From Planctomyces sp. SH-PL14 (lineage in GTDB: Bacteria > Planctomycetota > Planctomycetia > Planctomycetales > Planctomycetaceae), in NCBI RefSeq assembly GCF_001610835.1, contig NZ_CP011270.1:4978001-5042000 (forward strand): 64,000 bases of DNA. The letters run 5' to 3'. The first letter of the stretch is position 1. Each line of letters begins with the position of its first letter. Shown here piece by piece: positions 46,912 to 55,502 of the stretch. The notes beneath the pieces were generated by a model. It was not told the origin of the DNA, made no database searches, and saw only the letters and a list, made by a program, of their open reading frames with translations. A program made the position numbers and the translations under genes.

Positions 46912-47298
46912 TCAGGCGGGCGGCTGGCTTGCGAGGGAGGCCGTTGCGCAGCCGGCGGCGATGCGGTACTCGTCGACGACTTTGCCTCCGATGAGGTGTT
47001 GCTGGATGATCTGTTCCAGGACCTCGGGGGTGCAGGAGTGGTACCAGACTCCTTCGGGGTAGACGACCGCGATGGGGCCCTGGACGCAGAGCTGGAGGCA
47101 GTTGGCTTTGGAGCGGAAGATGCCGCCGTCGCCGGTGAGGTTGAGTTCTTTGAGGCGGGCTTTGAGGTAGTCCCAGGCGACGAGGCCGGACTCCTTGTCG
47201 ACGCATTTGGGTTTGGTCTGGTCCGCGCAGAGGAAGATGTGTCGGACGATGCGATCGGCGCCGGTCTTGGCGACTTGTTTTTGAAGTTCCTCGTTCAT
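46912..47298 (-). CDS. Thioredoxin-like [2Fe-2S] ferredoxin
   Basis: The 128-residue product carries C24 and C32 ([11 protein letters not shown]) and C67/C71 (CLQLC) with the spacing of thioredoxin-fold 2Fe-2S ferredoxins, including the phrases [16 protein letters not shown] and [13 protein letters not shown]. It should carry one 2Fe-2S cluster and pass electrons in the cytoplasm. The partner enzyme is unknown. The gene begins 97 bases before the oxidoreductase gene on the same strand, so cotranscription and a functional link are possible but unproven. Confidence 0.88.
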   Translation of the reverse strand: MNEELQKQVAKTGADRIVRHIFLCADQTKPKCVDKESGLVAWDYLKARLKELNLTGDGGIFRSKANCLQLCVQGPIAVVYPEGVWYHSCTPEVLEQIIQQHLIGGKVVDEYRIAAGCATASLASQPPA

Positions 47299-47310
47299 GC
47301 CCGGAGTTTA

Positions 47311-47645
47311 GCGAACACCGTCCATGCCGGCGCGACTCGATAGCTCAAACCCAACGTGCGACGGCGGCCTGGGGTCAAGGGGGCCACGCCCCCTTGCCGC
47401 CGGAGGCACTTCCATGAGGAACCGTGGTAAGCGACGGATGTCCGCTTTGTGGTACCAGCTATGAGGACTCCCTCACATCACACCGCTCGCTTTGCAATTC
47501 CCGCGGGTTGACTTGGGGGGCATCCGGCACGTTGTCCGCGTTTGGACACGCTCTCCTTCAGATATCTCTCGACGGCCAGGCCTCCGGCGGGCAAAGGGGA
47601 TTCTCCCCTCTGCACTCCCTGACCAGGGTGCCCCTGGACCCGGTT
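47311..47645 (+). repeat. R1 repeat, copy K
   Basis: Forward copy with extended left end (CGAACACCGTCCATGCCGGC), a short left loop and right loop ATTCTC. It fills the gap between the start of the ferredoxin gene and the stop of the metallopeptidase gene. Confidence 0.87.
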
Positions 47646-48729
47646 AGGTCGCACCCGCAGCCTGCGTCCTCTCCGCCACAAAGTCGCGGATCGTCTCGTG
47701 AATGAACCGCAACTTCTCCACCGCCGACGGCGACAACACGAACGGATAACCATCCATCAACCCCAACCCGCGATTGAGATTGTTGATCACGTACGTCAGC
47801 GGAAACCAATCCGCAATCAACCGGTCAAACGACGCCTCATGATCCTCCGGAAGCCGCACCGACAACCGCGGCGCATCCTTCACCTTCGGCCGCAGCTTGA
47901 GGCCCGCATATCCCGCCGTCTCCACGACATCCCGGATATGGAGATAATGCGCCCACGACTCCGCCCAGTCCTCCCACGGGTGAGCACTCGCGTACGCACT
48001 CACAAACTGCGTCTGCCAGTCCGCACGCGGCGCGGCGTAATACGCCTGCAGGGCCGCGTCGTAGTCATTCCGCTCGTCACCAAACAGCTGCCGGAACTCC
48101 TCGATCCGCGGCGTATCCCGAATCAGCCGGTCCCAGTAAAAGTGGCCGCTCTCATGCCGGAAGTGCCCCAGCACCGTCCGGTACGGCTCCCGCAGCAGGT
48201 TCCGCCGCCGCTCCCGCTCCGCGTCGTCCGCTTCGGCAATGTTGATGACGATCCGCCCGTCCGCGTGCCCCGTCAGCACCGGCGGTCCCCCTGGCACCGG
48301 ATCGGCCAGAAAGTCGAAGGCCAGCCTCCCGGACGCAGCCCCTTCGTCCATTCCGTCAAACGGCAGTCCCAGTGCCAGGAACGAATGCAGCAGCCGCCGC
48401 TTCGCCCCCTCCAGCCGGAACCAGGCGGTCACGTTCTCCGGAACACTGAGGTTCGGAATGACCGTCGTCAGGCGACAGGCGCGGCAGAGACCATTCCCGT
48501 CTTCGACCGCGACCGCCCAGTTGCAGACGTTGTTGAGCCGATAGTTGTCGCAGAGGTTCCAGCGACCCTCGGCGTCGACCGGCCCGGCCGCTGTCCCCAG
48601 AGCGACAAAGTCGAACGCCCTCATCTCAAGGTCGTCCGGCACGAAAACCAGACTGTGCTGGCACGCCGTGCACTGTGAGTTCTCAAAGAAGACCAGCTGA
48701 CCGCAGTGGTCGCACCAGAACACCTTCAT
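47644..48729 (-). CDS. Zinc-ribbon-containing putative zinc metallopeptidase
   Basis: The 361-residue product begins MKVFWCDHCGQLVFFENSQC: C6, C9, C20 and C23 form a zinc ribbon. A second set, C60, C69, C82 and C85, may bind another metal. The peptidase motif is H192-E-S-G-H196 in LGHFRHESGHFYWD, with WEDWAESWAHYLH further on, possibly giving the third ligand. This matches the family described as putative zinc-binding metallopeptidase (Peptidase_Mx type). No signal peptide is seen, so it is cytoplasmic. It lies 64 bases after the Hpt gene on the same strand. Confidence 0.85.
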   Translation of the reverse strand: MKVFWCDHCGQLVFFENSQCTACQHSLVFVPDDLEMRAFDFVALGTAAGPVDAEGRWNLCDNYRLNNVCNWAVAVEDGNGLCRACRLTTVIPNLSVPENVTAWFRLEGAKRRLLHSFLALGLPFDGMDEGAASGRLAFDFLADPVPGGPPVLTGHADGRIVINIAEADDAERERRRNLLREPYRTVLGHFRHESGHFYWDRLIRDTPRIEEFRQLFGDERNDYDAALQAYYAAPRADWQTQFVSAYASAHPWEDWAESWAHYLHIRDVVETAGYAGLKLRPKVKDAPRLSVRLPEDHEASFDRLIADWFPLTYVINNLNRGLGLMDGYPFVLSPSAVEKLRFIHETIRDFVAERTQAAGAT

Positions 48730-48793
48730 CGCCCAGCCCAGCCATTCCGTAAGAGCTTTCGATTGTCCGTCGAGTTGAGTTCGCCAGCAGCCT

Positions 48794-49429
48794 TCAGGAA
48801 CGCTGGCAGTCTTCCGGCGCGTGGTCGCACTGAATGACGTTCGCTTCCAGTTCCGTGCAGACCTTGTCGACCAGAACTTTGAGTTCCGCCGCGGAGTCCT
48901 TCAGCCCACCCAGGTTCTTCGCCCGCCCGGCGGTCTCCACCTGCTGGGCCGCGGTCTGAAGCGAGGAGGCGTCGAAGTGCGAGGCCAGCCCCTTCAGCGA
49001 ATGGGCCGCCCATTCGACTTCGGCCGCATTCCCGGAGGTGATGGCGGCATCAGTCTTTTCGACGAGCATCGGCGCGTCTTCGAGGAAGAACCGCGCCATG
49101 TCCTGCAGGAGCTCCCAGTCGTTGCCGAGTCGATCGAGCGCGGGACGGAGGTGAATGATGTTTCGAGAGCTGTCCATCCTGGCATTTTCTTCCGTGGCGC
49201 GAGCGTGTTCCATCGCGGTTGTCGCACCGGCGGAGAAATCCTCCCTCCGCGGCAACATCTCTCCGGCTCCTGCGACGCGATGATTGAGGCTTCCTTCCGG
49301 CAGGTCAAGGTGCGGGTGATCCGAGTCCATGTTCTGGAGCGAATCATCCAGGCGGTCTTCCTCCAGATACGGAGTACGGCTTCCGGCGCTACGGCCGCGA
49401 AGGTGTCGTGGAGAAATTGGCGTGTTCAT
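48794..49429 (-). CDS. Histidine phosphotransfer (Hpt) domain protein
   Basis: The Hpt domain covers about residues 95-200, with phospho-acceptor H143 in EWAAHSLKGLASHF. The first 84 residues are polar and lack any motif, and a second ATG at 49177 would start right before the domain (MDSSRNIIHLRPALDR); both starts have moderate ribosome sites. Hpt proteins relay phosphate between receiver domains in multistep phosphorelays, in the cytoplasm. The hybrid kinase at 43710-45416 is the nearest candidate partner. The metallopeptidase gene follows on the same strand. Confidence 0.82.
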   Translation of the reverse strand: MNTPISPRHLRGRSAGSRTPYLEEDRLDDSLQNMDSDHPHLDLPEGSLNHRVAGAGEMLPRREDFSAGATTAMEHARATEENARMDSSRNIIHLRPALDRLGNDWELLQDMARFFLEDAPMLVEKTDAAITSGNAAEVEWAAHSLKGLASHFDASSLQTAAQQVETAGRAKNLGGLKDSAAELKVLVDKVCTELEANVIQCDHAPEDCQRS

Positions 49430-49598
49430 GATCTTTCATCCTGCCGACAGCCTGGGTGTCTGGTTGAGTTCCGGAATCCAGTTCCATTTCCAAAGCACCA
49501 TGCCGGTTCCTGCCCCGGGAACGCTCAAACGCCCGAGCGCATCACGCAACGGGTGCGTGGCAATTCGGGCGTGAGAGCGGCCTCGATGGCGAGGCCTG

Positions 49599-49763
49599 CT
49601 ATGGCAGCGTCCGACGTCCAGCGACGAGCGACACAAGGAACAGCACCAGGAAGACGACGAACAGCACTTGAGCCATCCACGCCGCCGTCCCCGCCACGCC
49701 CCCGAATCCCAGGACCGCAGCCACCAGAGCGATAATCAAAAACATCACTGCCCAGTTCAACAT
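49599..49763 (-). CDS. DUF1328-family small membrane protein (54 aa)
   Basis: The ATG at 49763 has GGAG 7 bases upstream. The product begins [20 protein letters not shown], continues [12 protein letters not shown] and ends in a second hydrophobic helix ([17 protein letters not shown]) before RRTLP. This matches the DUF1328 (YtjA-like) family at full length. Members are two-helix inner-membrane proteins often expressed under stress, with unknown function. It stands 170 bases upstream of the Hpt gene start on the same strand. Confidence 0.85.
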   Translation of the reverse strand: MLNWAVMFLIIALVAAVLGFGGVAGTAAWMAQVLFVVFLVLFLVSLVAGRRTLP

Positions 49764-50230
49764 GATTCATCTCCACTCTCAGCCCCGCCAGTGTGCCACT
49801 TCCCGCGGAACAGTCCGCTTCAGGAGAGGCTGAGGCTCAGGGGTGCCAGACACCCCAAGCACGGAGCGTGCCGAAAACATCGCTGGTCGTAAGTCGCGAC
49901 TGCGAAGCGAGCTGCGACAACGGTGCGGGAGCAGGGCGGAGCCGAATGTGAATTCGGAACGGATTCCGTGGTCGGCGATCGATCACGGCTGCGTCGAGGC
50001 GCATTGGCCGACCGCGTTGCCTAAGGGGTCGTGAGCCGTGATGGCCCCTGATAAGGGGGCCTGTGCGTGCCGCCGGGGAGGAATGGTCTGGCGGCGGATG
50101 AGCCTGGCACGGGTTCCCGATCCGTTTCTCCGGCAAACGGATCGGGGCCGGTCCGCGGTTTGCCAATCGTCGATTCGGAGCCTGCCGGAGCCATCAGACA
50201 GATCGAGTCGTGCTTTCGTTGGAGAAAGCG
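49764..50230. other. Intergenic region with hairpins upstream of csrA
   Basis: This region between the divergent DUF1328 and csrA genes has no convincing coding frame. It contains the hairpin GGGGTGCCAGACACCCC (49840-49856) and GGCCCCTGATAAGGGGGCC (50043-50061). The first resembles short planctomycete hairpin repeats. Promoters of both genes must lie here, but I see no clear boxes. Confidence 0.4.
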
Positions 50231-50518
50231 ATGTTTGTGGTCAGCCGCGATGTCCTCGAGTCCTTGATCATCGATGATCAGATCGAGGTCACTGTGCTCG
50301 CGATTCATGGCGGCCGGGTCCAGATCGGGATCACGGCCCCGCCATCCGTCCGCATCTTTCGATCGGAACTCGAAGCCCAGACTGCGCTTTCGGCTCGGAA
50401 GGGACCTTCGGTTGCGTCCGCGGTCGATGGCGAACGGGTGCCGTTTCCTACAGTGGGAATGGAACTGGAAGTGAATCCGCTGACGGGAAGCACCTGGGTC
50501 AAGCCGAGCGCGACCTGA
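50231..50518 (+). CDS. csrA: CsrA-family carbon storage regulator with long C-terminal tail
   Basis: ATG 50231 has GGAG 8 bases upstream and starts MFVVSRDVLESLIIDDQIEV, followed by TVLAIHGGRVQIGITAPPSV and RIFRSEL. This covers the full five-strand CsrA domain, although the usual MLVLSRK start is altered (K to D). CsrA dimers bind GGA motifs in mRNA leaders and change translation. About 45 extra residues follow the domain (TALSARKGPSVASAVDGERV onward), making 95 residues in place of the usual 60-75. The gene is single, with no flagellar neighbours. Confidence 0.85.
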   Translation: MFVVSRDVLESLIIDDQIEVTVLAIHGGRVQIGITAPPSVRIFRSELEAQTALSARKGPSVASAVDGERVPFPTVGMELEVNPLTGSTWVKPSAT

Positions 50519-50703
50519 GGCTTTGGCAGCACTGAGTGCCGAATTCGGGCCCCTTGGCGACTCGCGGTTTGAGACGCATTGGAACGCGGCAGTGCAGCGG
50601 GCAGAACCAGCGTGCAGGCGGAAGCTCTCACTAAATGGGCGTTGTGAGCGCGGTCTACCGCCTTAACGGCGTCGCTGAGGCGACGCTCTCATGAGGAACC
50701 GCT

Positions 50704-52242
50704 TCAGCCCACCTGAGCGGCGGCGTGCCCGTTCCGCTGCATCGTCGCCAGCTCGATGATCCGGTGCTCGCTGAACTCCGGGCGTGAGAGTTCGCCGGTC
50801 ATTCGCCCCTCCGCCAGCACCAGGATCCGGTCGCAGAGCGTCAGCAGCTCCGGAAGCTCGCTGGAGGTGACGATGATCGCCATTCCTTCCCGGCAGAGCT
50901 TGTCGATCGTCCGGTAGAGTTCCGCCTTGGCCCCCACGTCGACGCCGCGTGTCGGGTCGTCCAGGAGCAGGACGCTCGGGTTCGTCCGCAGCCAGCGGGC
51001 GATGATGCATTTCTGCTGGTTCCCGCCGCTCAGCCCGGTAATCGCCGCTTCCGTGCCTGCCGTCTTGACTCCCAGGCGATCAATCGAGTCCCGGGAGAGG
51101 GCCTGTTCGCGGCGGCCGGAGACGAATCCCCCCACGACCGCTTCATTCAATTTGCAGATCGTGATGTTTTCCCGGACGGTCATCCGGGAGAAGAGTCCCA
51201 GCCGTTTGCGGTCCTCGGTCACCATGGCGATTCCGGCCTTCTTGGCATCGGAGGGGTGGCCGAAGGAAACCGGTTTCCCCCGCAGGCGGATTTCCCCCTG
51301 CGGCGCCTGGGGGCTGGCACCGAACAGGCACTCCAGGAGTTCTGTGCGGCCCGCTCCCATCAGGCCGGCGATCCCGACGACTTCCCCTTCCCGGAGCGTG
51401 AAGTTGACGTTTTCGAGCCGCCAGCGGCGGGAGTGTCCGGGCCAGGGGAGCGAGAGGTTTTTGACTTCGAGGACGACGTTGGCGGGTTGCCGTCCGGCGG
51501 AGAGGTCGAGGTTATCGATTTCCCGGCCGACCATGAGGCGGCAGATGTCATTGGGGGTGACGGCGGTGCGGTCCACGGTTTTGACCAGCTTGCCGTCGCG
51601 GATGATGGTGATGCGTTCCGAGAGGCGGAACACCTCTTCCATCTTGTGGGAGATGTAGAGGATGGTGACGCCGTTCTGGCGGAGCTTGGCGATGACGCGG
51701 AAGAGGCGTTCGACTTCCGACTCGGTCAGGGCGCTGGTCGGCTCGTCCATGATGACGACTTCGGCCTTCATGGAGAGGGCCTTGGCGATCTCGACCAGCT
51801 GCTGGTCGCCGACGCGCAACTCTGAGACGCGCTGGCGGGGGTTGATCTCGCACTCGAGCTGGTCGAAGAGGGTCTGGGCCTCGCGTTCCATGGCCCGGTC
51901 GTCGAGGAGGCCGAAGGTGCCGCGTTTTTCGCGGCCGAGGAAGATGTTGGCGGCGGCGGTGAGTTGTTCGACGAGGTTGAGTTCCTGGTGGATGATGCTG
52001 ATGCCGGCGGCTTCGGCGTCGCGTGTGCCGGTGAAGCGGGCGGGTTGTCCGTGGAGGAGGATTTCGCCCTCGTAGTCGGTGATGACTCCCGAGAGGATTT
52101 TCATCAGGGTGCTTTTGCCCGCGCCGTTTTCGCCGCAGATGGCGTGGAACTCTCCGGGTCGGACATCGAAGGAGACACCTCCGAGCGCGACGACGCCGGG
52201 GTACTTTTTGACGATGTTTCGGACTTCGATGCGCGGTTGCAT
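50704..52242 (-). CDS. Sugar-type ABC transporter ATP-binding protein (RbsA/MglA-like)
   Basis: The frame is open to 52515 through an R1 repeat, but ATG 52242 (MQPRIEVRNIVKKYPGVVAL) gives the normal length of 512 residues. There are two ATPase halves. The first has GENGAGKST, the degenerate signature RVGDQQLVEIAKAL and IMDEPTSALT. The second has the family's altered Walker A (GLMGAGRTELLE), LSGGNQQKCIIARWL and LLLDDPTRGVD. This is the layout of ribose/galactose-type importers, working at the inner face of the membrane. No permease or sugar-binding protein gene is adjacent on either side, so it is an orphan here. Confidence 0.9.
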   Translation of the reverse strand: MQPRIEVRNIVKKYPGVVALGGVSFDVRPGEFHAICGENGAGKSTLMKILSGVITDYEGEILLHGQPARFTGTRDAEAAGISIIHQELNLVEQLTAAANIFLGREKRGTFGLLDDRAMEREAQTLFDQLECEINPRQRVSELRVGDQQLVEIAKALSMKAEVVIMDEPTSALTESEVERLFRVIAKLRQNGVTILYISHKMEEVFRLSERITIIRDGKLVKTVDRTAVTPNDICRLMVGREIDNLDLSAGRQPANVVLEVKNLSLPWPGHSRRWRLENVNFTLREGEVVGIAGLMGAGRTELLECLFGASPQAPQGEIRLRGKPVSFGHPSDAKKAGIAMVTEDRKRLGLFSRMTVRENITICKLNEAVVGGFVSGRREQALSRDSIDRLGVKTAGTEAAITGLSGGNQQKCIIARWLRTNPSVLLLDDPTRGVDVGAKAELYRTIDKLCREGMAIIVTSSELPELLTLCDRILVLAEGRMTGELSRPEFSEHRIIELATMQRNGHAAAQVG

Positions 52243-52313
52243 GCGGAGACCTTCGGAAGTGAGGCGCAGCTTCAGAAGACGAGATGGGGTTGCCAGCCTA
52301 CCAGTGTCGTGGG

Positions 52314-52697
52314 CGAGGCGGAAGGGGTTCAGGCGGAAGGCCAAAGGTCGAGTGGCGCAACTCAAGATCATTTGCCCCTGACCGGGTCCAGGGGCACCCT
52401 GGTGGGGGATGCAAGGGGGCAACGCCCTCTTGCCCGCCGGAGGCCTGGCCGTCGGACCCTGTCTGAAGGAGTGAGTGTCCAAACGCGGACGACGAGCCGG
52501 ATGCCCCCTCACCAACCCGCGGTGATTTCAGGGCGAGCGGTGAGTCCTCAACGCCGTTTGCCCAAAGGGGACGTCCGTTGTGTCCCACGGTTCCTCAAGG
52601 AAAATGCCTCCGGCGGCAAGGGGGTGAGACCCCCTTGACCCCAGGCTGCCGTAGCACGTTGGGTTTGAGCTATGGGAGTCGTGCCGGCAAGGTCGCG
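52314..52697 (-). repeat. R1 repeat, copy L
   Basis: Reverse copy beginning with a T tract (GGCGGAAGGGGTTCAGGCGG). The right hairpin has a short loop with a GCAAGGGGG/CCCTCTTGC stem, and the left end is GTCGTGCCGGCAAGG. It ends 4 bases before the stop codon of the TadG-like gene and separates the Tad cluster from the ABC gene. Confidence 0.87.
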
Positions 52698-52700
52698 GCA

Positions 52701-54194
52701 TTACTCGACCAGGAACACTTCCTTCGCCGCCGGCAGATACTGCAACGGCTCAATCCGGCAATCGAGCACATCCAGGATCCGCAAACTCCCCACACAAAAC
52801 GCCGAACGGTACGTCCCCACCCCCGCCAGAATCGCGTTCCCCCACTTGGCATACACGTTCCCGGAGAAGTCCGACCCCAACAGCAGATCGATGTTGAGAA
52901 TCAGAATCGGCCGCCGATCCTGCCGCCGCTGATAGATCATCATCCCGTGAAACGGACTGCTCGGTGAGTTCAAGGGCGAATACTTGCTCCCCAGCAGACC
53001 CACGTTCAGCACCGCACTCGGCAACAGCGTCAGAACGTTCGGACCCACCGGAGCGGTCTCGCCATCGCCCGAGTCCGGACTGCCACTGTTGGCGGCATAC
53101 CCGGCCGAGTTCGTGAAGTAGAACATCACCCCCTCCGCCTTCACGGTTCCCACCAGGACCGACAGCCCGATCTGCGTCACCGGGTTCTTCCCGCGGATGA
53201 TGTAGACCCCCGGCTGAAAGACCACGTTCCCCGCCACGACCTGGATCCAGTCATACACCCCCGGCTGCAGCACCGTCGGCGGCTGGAGCAGCGGCAGGTT
53301 CAGGACCGTGACCCCGCCGTAATAGGTGTTCTTCACGTTGACCGGATCGGCCGACGTCGTCGGGACCGGCAGGTTCCGGTACGGATCGAGGACCGGCCTC
53401 CGGTTCGCCCGCAGCGGCGAAGGATCGCCCGTGACGAGCGGACCGTAAGCCATCGGATGATCGACCCCTCCCACCACGTAGACGTCGGTTGCCTTGATCC
53501 GCGTCAGCGGCAGAAGCGGCGTGCACGAACAGGCGTGCCGCAGCAGATCCTGCACGCCGCACCGATCGCCGTTCTCGTCAAAGCCGCCCCACCTGTTGTT
53601 GACGATGATCGCCCCGTTGACCCGCGCCGCCCCAAGGCCGAGCACCTCCAGCCCCCCCAGCAGCGGAGTGATCGACGGCAGGCCGAGCGGCAGGACTCCC
53701 AGGTTCACCTGCGGCGGCTGCGGATCGAGGATCATGATCGCCGCCGGGCCGGTCGCGTTCTCGAGGCCCGCAACCGAGCGGCTCTTGTAAGCGAGCGTCC
53801 GGGACATCCCGGCCGCCTGGGCAAAGCGGGACGCGCGGGTCCGGGCGGCGGTGACTTCCACGTATCCGGTCTGGCCCGCATAGCGTCCCGTCGTCGGCGG
53901 GGAGTGGACGGTGACGGTGGCGTCGCCGAGGCCGTTGATCGAGTGGACGTAATCGGCGGCGGTCTGTGTCGGATTGCCCGTCCCGAGCAGCGTGTCCAGG
54001 GCCGCGGCGGTCGCGGCGGCATCGGTCGCGTGCTGCCCGCTCCGGGCGTCGAGCATCAGCATCCCGCCGTCGAGAATGATCGCCGCGACGCCGAACATCC
54101 CCGGCAGGAGCAGCGCCATCAGGACGAGGATCTTCCCATCCCGCGAGGAAACCGAGCCAGGACGTCCGGATCGAGCGGAGAGGTGCGGTGTCAT
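52701..54194 (-). CDS. TadG-like pilus assembly protein
   Basis: ATG 54194 (MTPHLSARSGRPGSVSSRDG) is preferred over the upstream in-frame starts, which overlap the TadE-like gene. The membrane segment reads KILVLMALLLPGMFGVAAII at about residues 21-40, followed by LDGGMLMLDARSGQHATDAA, the typical start of TadG/DUF2134 proteins. The rest (about 440 residues) is extracytoplasmic and beta-rich, without a clear von Willebrand motif. It probably belongs to the Tad secretion system as an anchored minor component. It is the last gene of the cluster. Confidence 0.8.
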   Translation of the reverse strand: MTPHLSARSGRPGSVSSRDGKILVLMALLLPGMFGVAAIILDGGMLMLDARSGQHATDAAATAAALDTLLGTGNPTQTAADYVHSINGLGDATVTVHSPPTTGRYAGQTGYVEVTAARTRASRFAQAAGMSRTLAYKSRSVAGLENATGPAAIMILDPQPPQVNLGVLPLGLPSITPLLGGLEVLGLGAARVNGAIIVNNRWGGFDENGDRCGVQDLLRHACSCTPLLPLTRIKATDVYVVGGVDHPMAYGPLVTGDPSPLRANRRPVLDPYRNLPVPTTSADPVNVKNTYYGGVTVLNLPLLQPPTVLQPGVYDWIQVVAGNVVFQPGVYIIRGKNPVTQIGLSVLVGTVKAEGVMFYFTNSAGYAANSGSPDSGDGETAPVGPNVLTLLPSAVLNVGLLGSKYSPLNSPSSPFHGMMIYQRRQDRRPILILNIDLLLGSDFSGNVYAKWGNAILAGVGTYRSAFCVGSLRILDVLDCRIEPLQYLPAAKEVFLVE

Positions 54195-54243
54195 GAGAAG
54201 GGACCGGGGGCTGAGAACGGACAACGGAGAACGAGCAACTTCC

Positions 54244-54705
54244 TCAATGCACAATCCGCATCGTCGAGGAGGCGTGAAGCGGCCACGGAGCGGAGCCGAA
54301 GACGAACGGGACGCTGTTCTGCTGCCGGTAGCTCACCTCGACCCGTACCCGCTGTCCAATGGCGTTCCCCCCGTCAGGCCACGTCAGGCGGACCTGGACC
54401 TGGCCGGGGGGCATCGTGATGAGCAGGGGGCGGATCGCCTGACTGATGACGTGGCTGCCGGCGGCGGTCCCCGACCAGGCCGTCGGACCGAGCCGGGTGG
54501 CCGCGGGACTCTTCTTGCCGCGGACGATCGCCGTACGGGCCGCGCGACACGCGGACTCGGAGAGGGCGTTGGACCGCGCGGAGGCGACGGCGACGTCGAA
54601 CAGGGCGAACAGGACGACAAGGAACGTCGTGAGGACGACGGCGGCTTCGACGGCGGCGACACCGTGGCGGCGCGAGTGCGGCGATCGAGGACGGACAGGA
54701 CGCAT
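54244..54705 (-). CDS. TadE-like pseudopilin 2
   Basis: ATG 54705 (MRPVRPRSPHSRRHGVAAVE) starts a basic N-terminus followed by GVAAVEAAVVLTTFLVVLFA, the TadE-type prepilin-like helix with the conserved Glu. The mature 120 residues are extracytoplasmic. Prepilin peptidase should cut before the hydrophobic stretch. It lies 23 bases after the other TadE-like gene and 49 bases before the TadG-like gene, so the three are one transcription unit. Confidence 0.82.
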   Translation of the reverse strand: MRPVRPRSPHSRRHGVAAVEAAVVLTTFLVVLFALFDVAVASARSNALSESACRAARTAIVRGKKSPAATRLGPTAWSGTAAGSHVISQAIRPLLITMPPGQVQVRLTWPDGGNAIGQRVRVEVSYRQQNSVPFVFGSAPWPLHASSTMRIVH

Positions 54706-54728
54706 GACACGATCTTCCCGAGGAGAGA

Positions 54729-55160
54729 CTACTGGTACTGCCGCGTGGCGACCGCGTGCTGGAGCGCGATCGTTGCCGGGATCCCCGGCCAGCGGACCAG
54801 CGTGTGAAAGCTCATGGCGGCCGAGACCCGGACCCGGACCGTCCCCGACGCCTCCGTGGTGGTCTGGATCGCGACGCCGAATCCGGCCGGCGTGTAGCCG
54901 GGGATCGTGGCCCCCTCTTCGTGAGCGGCGGTCCGGATCGCGGCTTCCCACGCGGTCCGGGTGTCGTCGACGAACCGGTGTGTCGCCCCGTATTCCGCCC
55001 CGACGCGGGCCGCGTTGGCCAGGATGATCTTCCCCCGAAGGACCCGTGCGTAATCGAGGCACGCAAAGGCAATCGTCAGCAGCACCGGCAGGACGATCGC
55101 CATCTCGACGGCCGTCGCGCCGCGGCGGGCTGGGCGGGGATGTGGAATGCGTCGGGACAT
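54729..55160 (-). CDS. TadE-like pseudopilin 1
   Basis: ATG 55160 (MSRRIPHPRPARRGATAVEM) is chosen because the frame upstream runs through a hairpin repeat. GATAVEMAIVLPVLLTIAFA is the characteristic TadE helix with the conserved Glu. It has 143 residues with an extracytoplasmic C-terminus. It is the first gene after the 342-base gap that follows TadC. Confidence 0.85.
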   Translation of the reverse strand: MSRRIPHPRPARRGATAVEMAIVLPVLLTIAFACLDYARVLRGKIILANAARVGAEYGATHRFVDDTRTAWEAAIRTAAHEEGATIPGYTPAGFGVAIQTTTEASGTVRVRVSAAMSFHTLVRWPGIPATIALQHAVATRQYQ

Positions 55161-55233
55161 GGGAGTGGAGGAGAAGGTGTCAGATGCTGGAGACGAGTAT
55201 CGAATCGTTGTTGGGTGACAGGGATGGTTGGCA

Positions 55234-55449
55234 GGCCCAACGGGCCGGTCACTCTTCCAGCCAGGGCCAGCGGCCCTGGTCAGGTTCCGTGTCGAGTTCG
55301 TGCACGGCCCAACGGGCCAACCAGTCGGCTTCAACGGCTTGTCGGTCATCGGATGGGAACGGCCGACCCTTCGGGCCTTCTCCTGTTGTTTCGTTGTCCC
55401 ATTCCAGGGCCGATGGCCCTGGCTGGGAGAACGGTTGGCCCTTTGGGCC
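55234..55449. repeat. R5 repeat: alternating GGCCC..GGGCC and CCAGGGCC hairpins
   Basis: Five or six hairpins are spread over 216 bases: GGCCCAACGGGCC (55234-55246 and about 55306-55318), CCAGGGCCAGCGGCCCTGG (55261-55279), CCAGGGCCGATGGCCCTGG (55404-55422) and GGCCCTTTGGGCC (55437-55449), with a weaker one near 55365. They sit within the Tad operon between TadC and the first TadE-like gene. Confidence 0.75.
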
Positions 55450-55502
55450 GGCAGCCGCCCCTGACGCTTCGCCCGCGGCGGTGAGTCTGCGCCTTCAATT
55501 TG

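Noticed and set aside
49837-50166. 109-codon minus-strand ORF upstream of csrA
   Set aside because: Its composition is Arg/Pro-rich, it runs through two hairpins and it has no ribosome site or domain.
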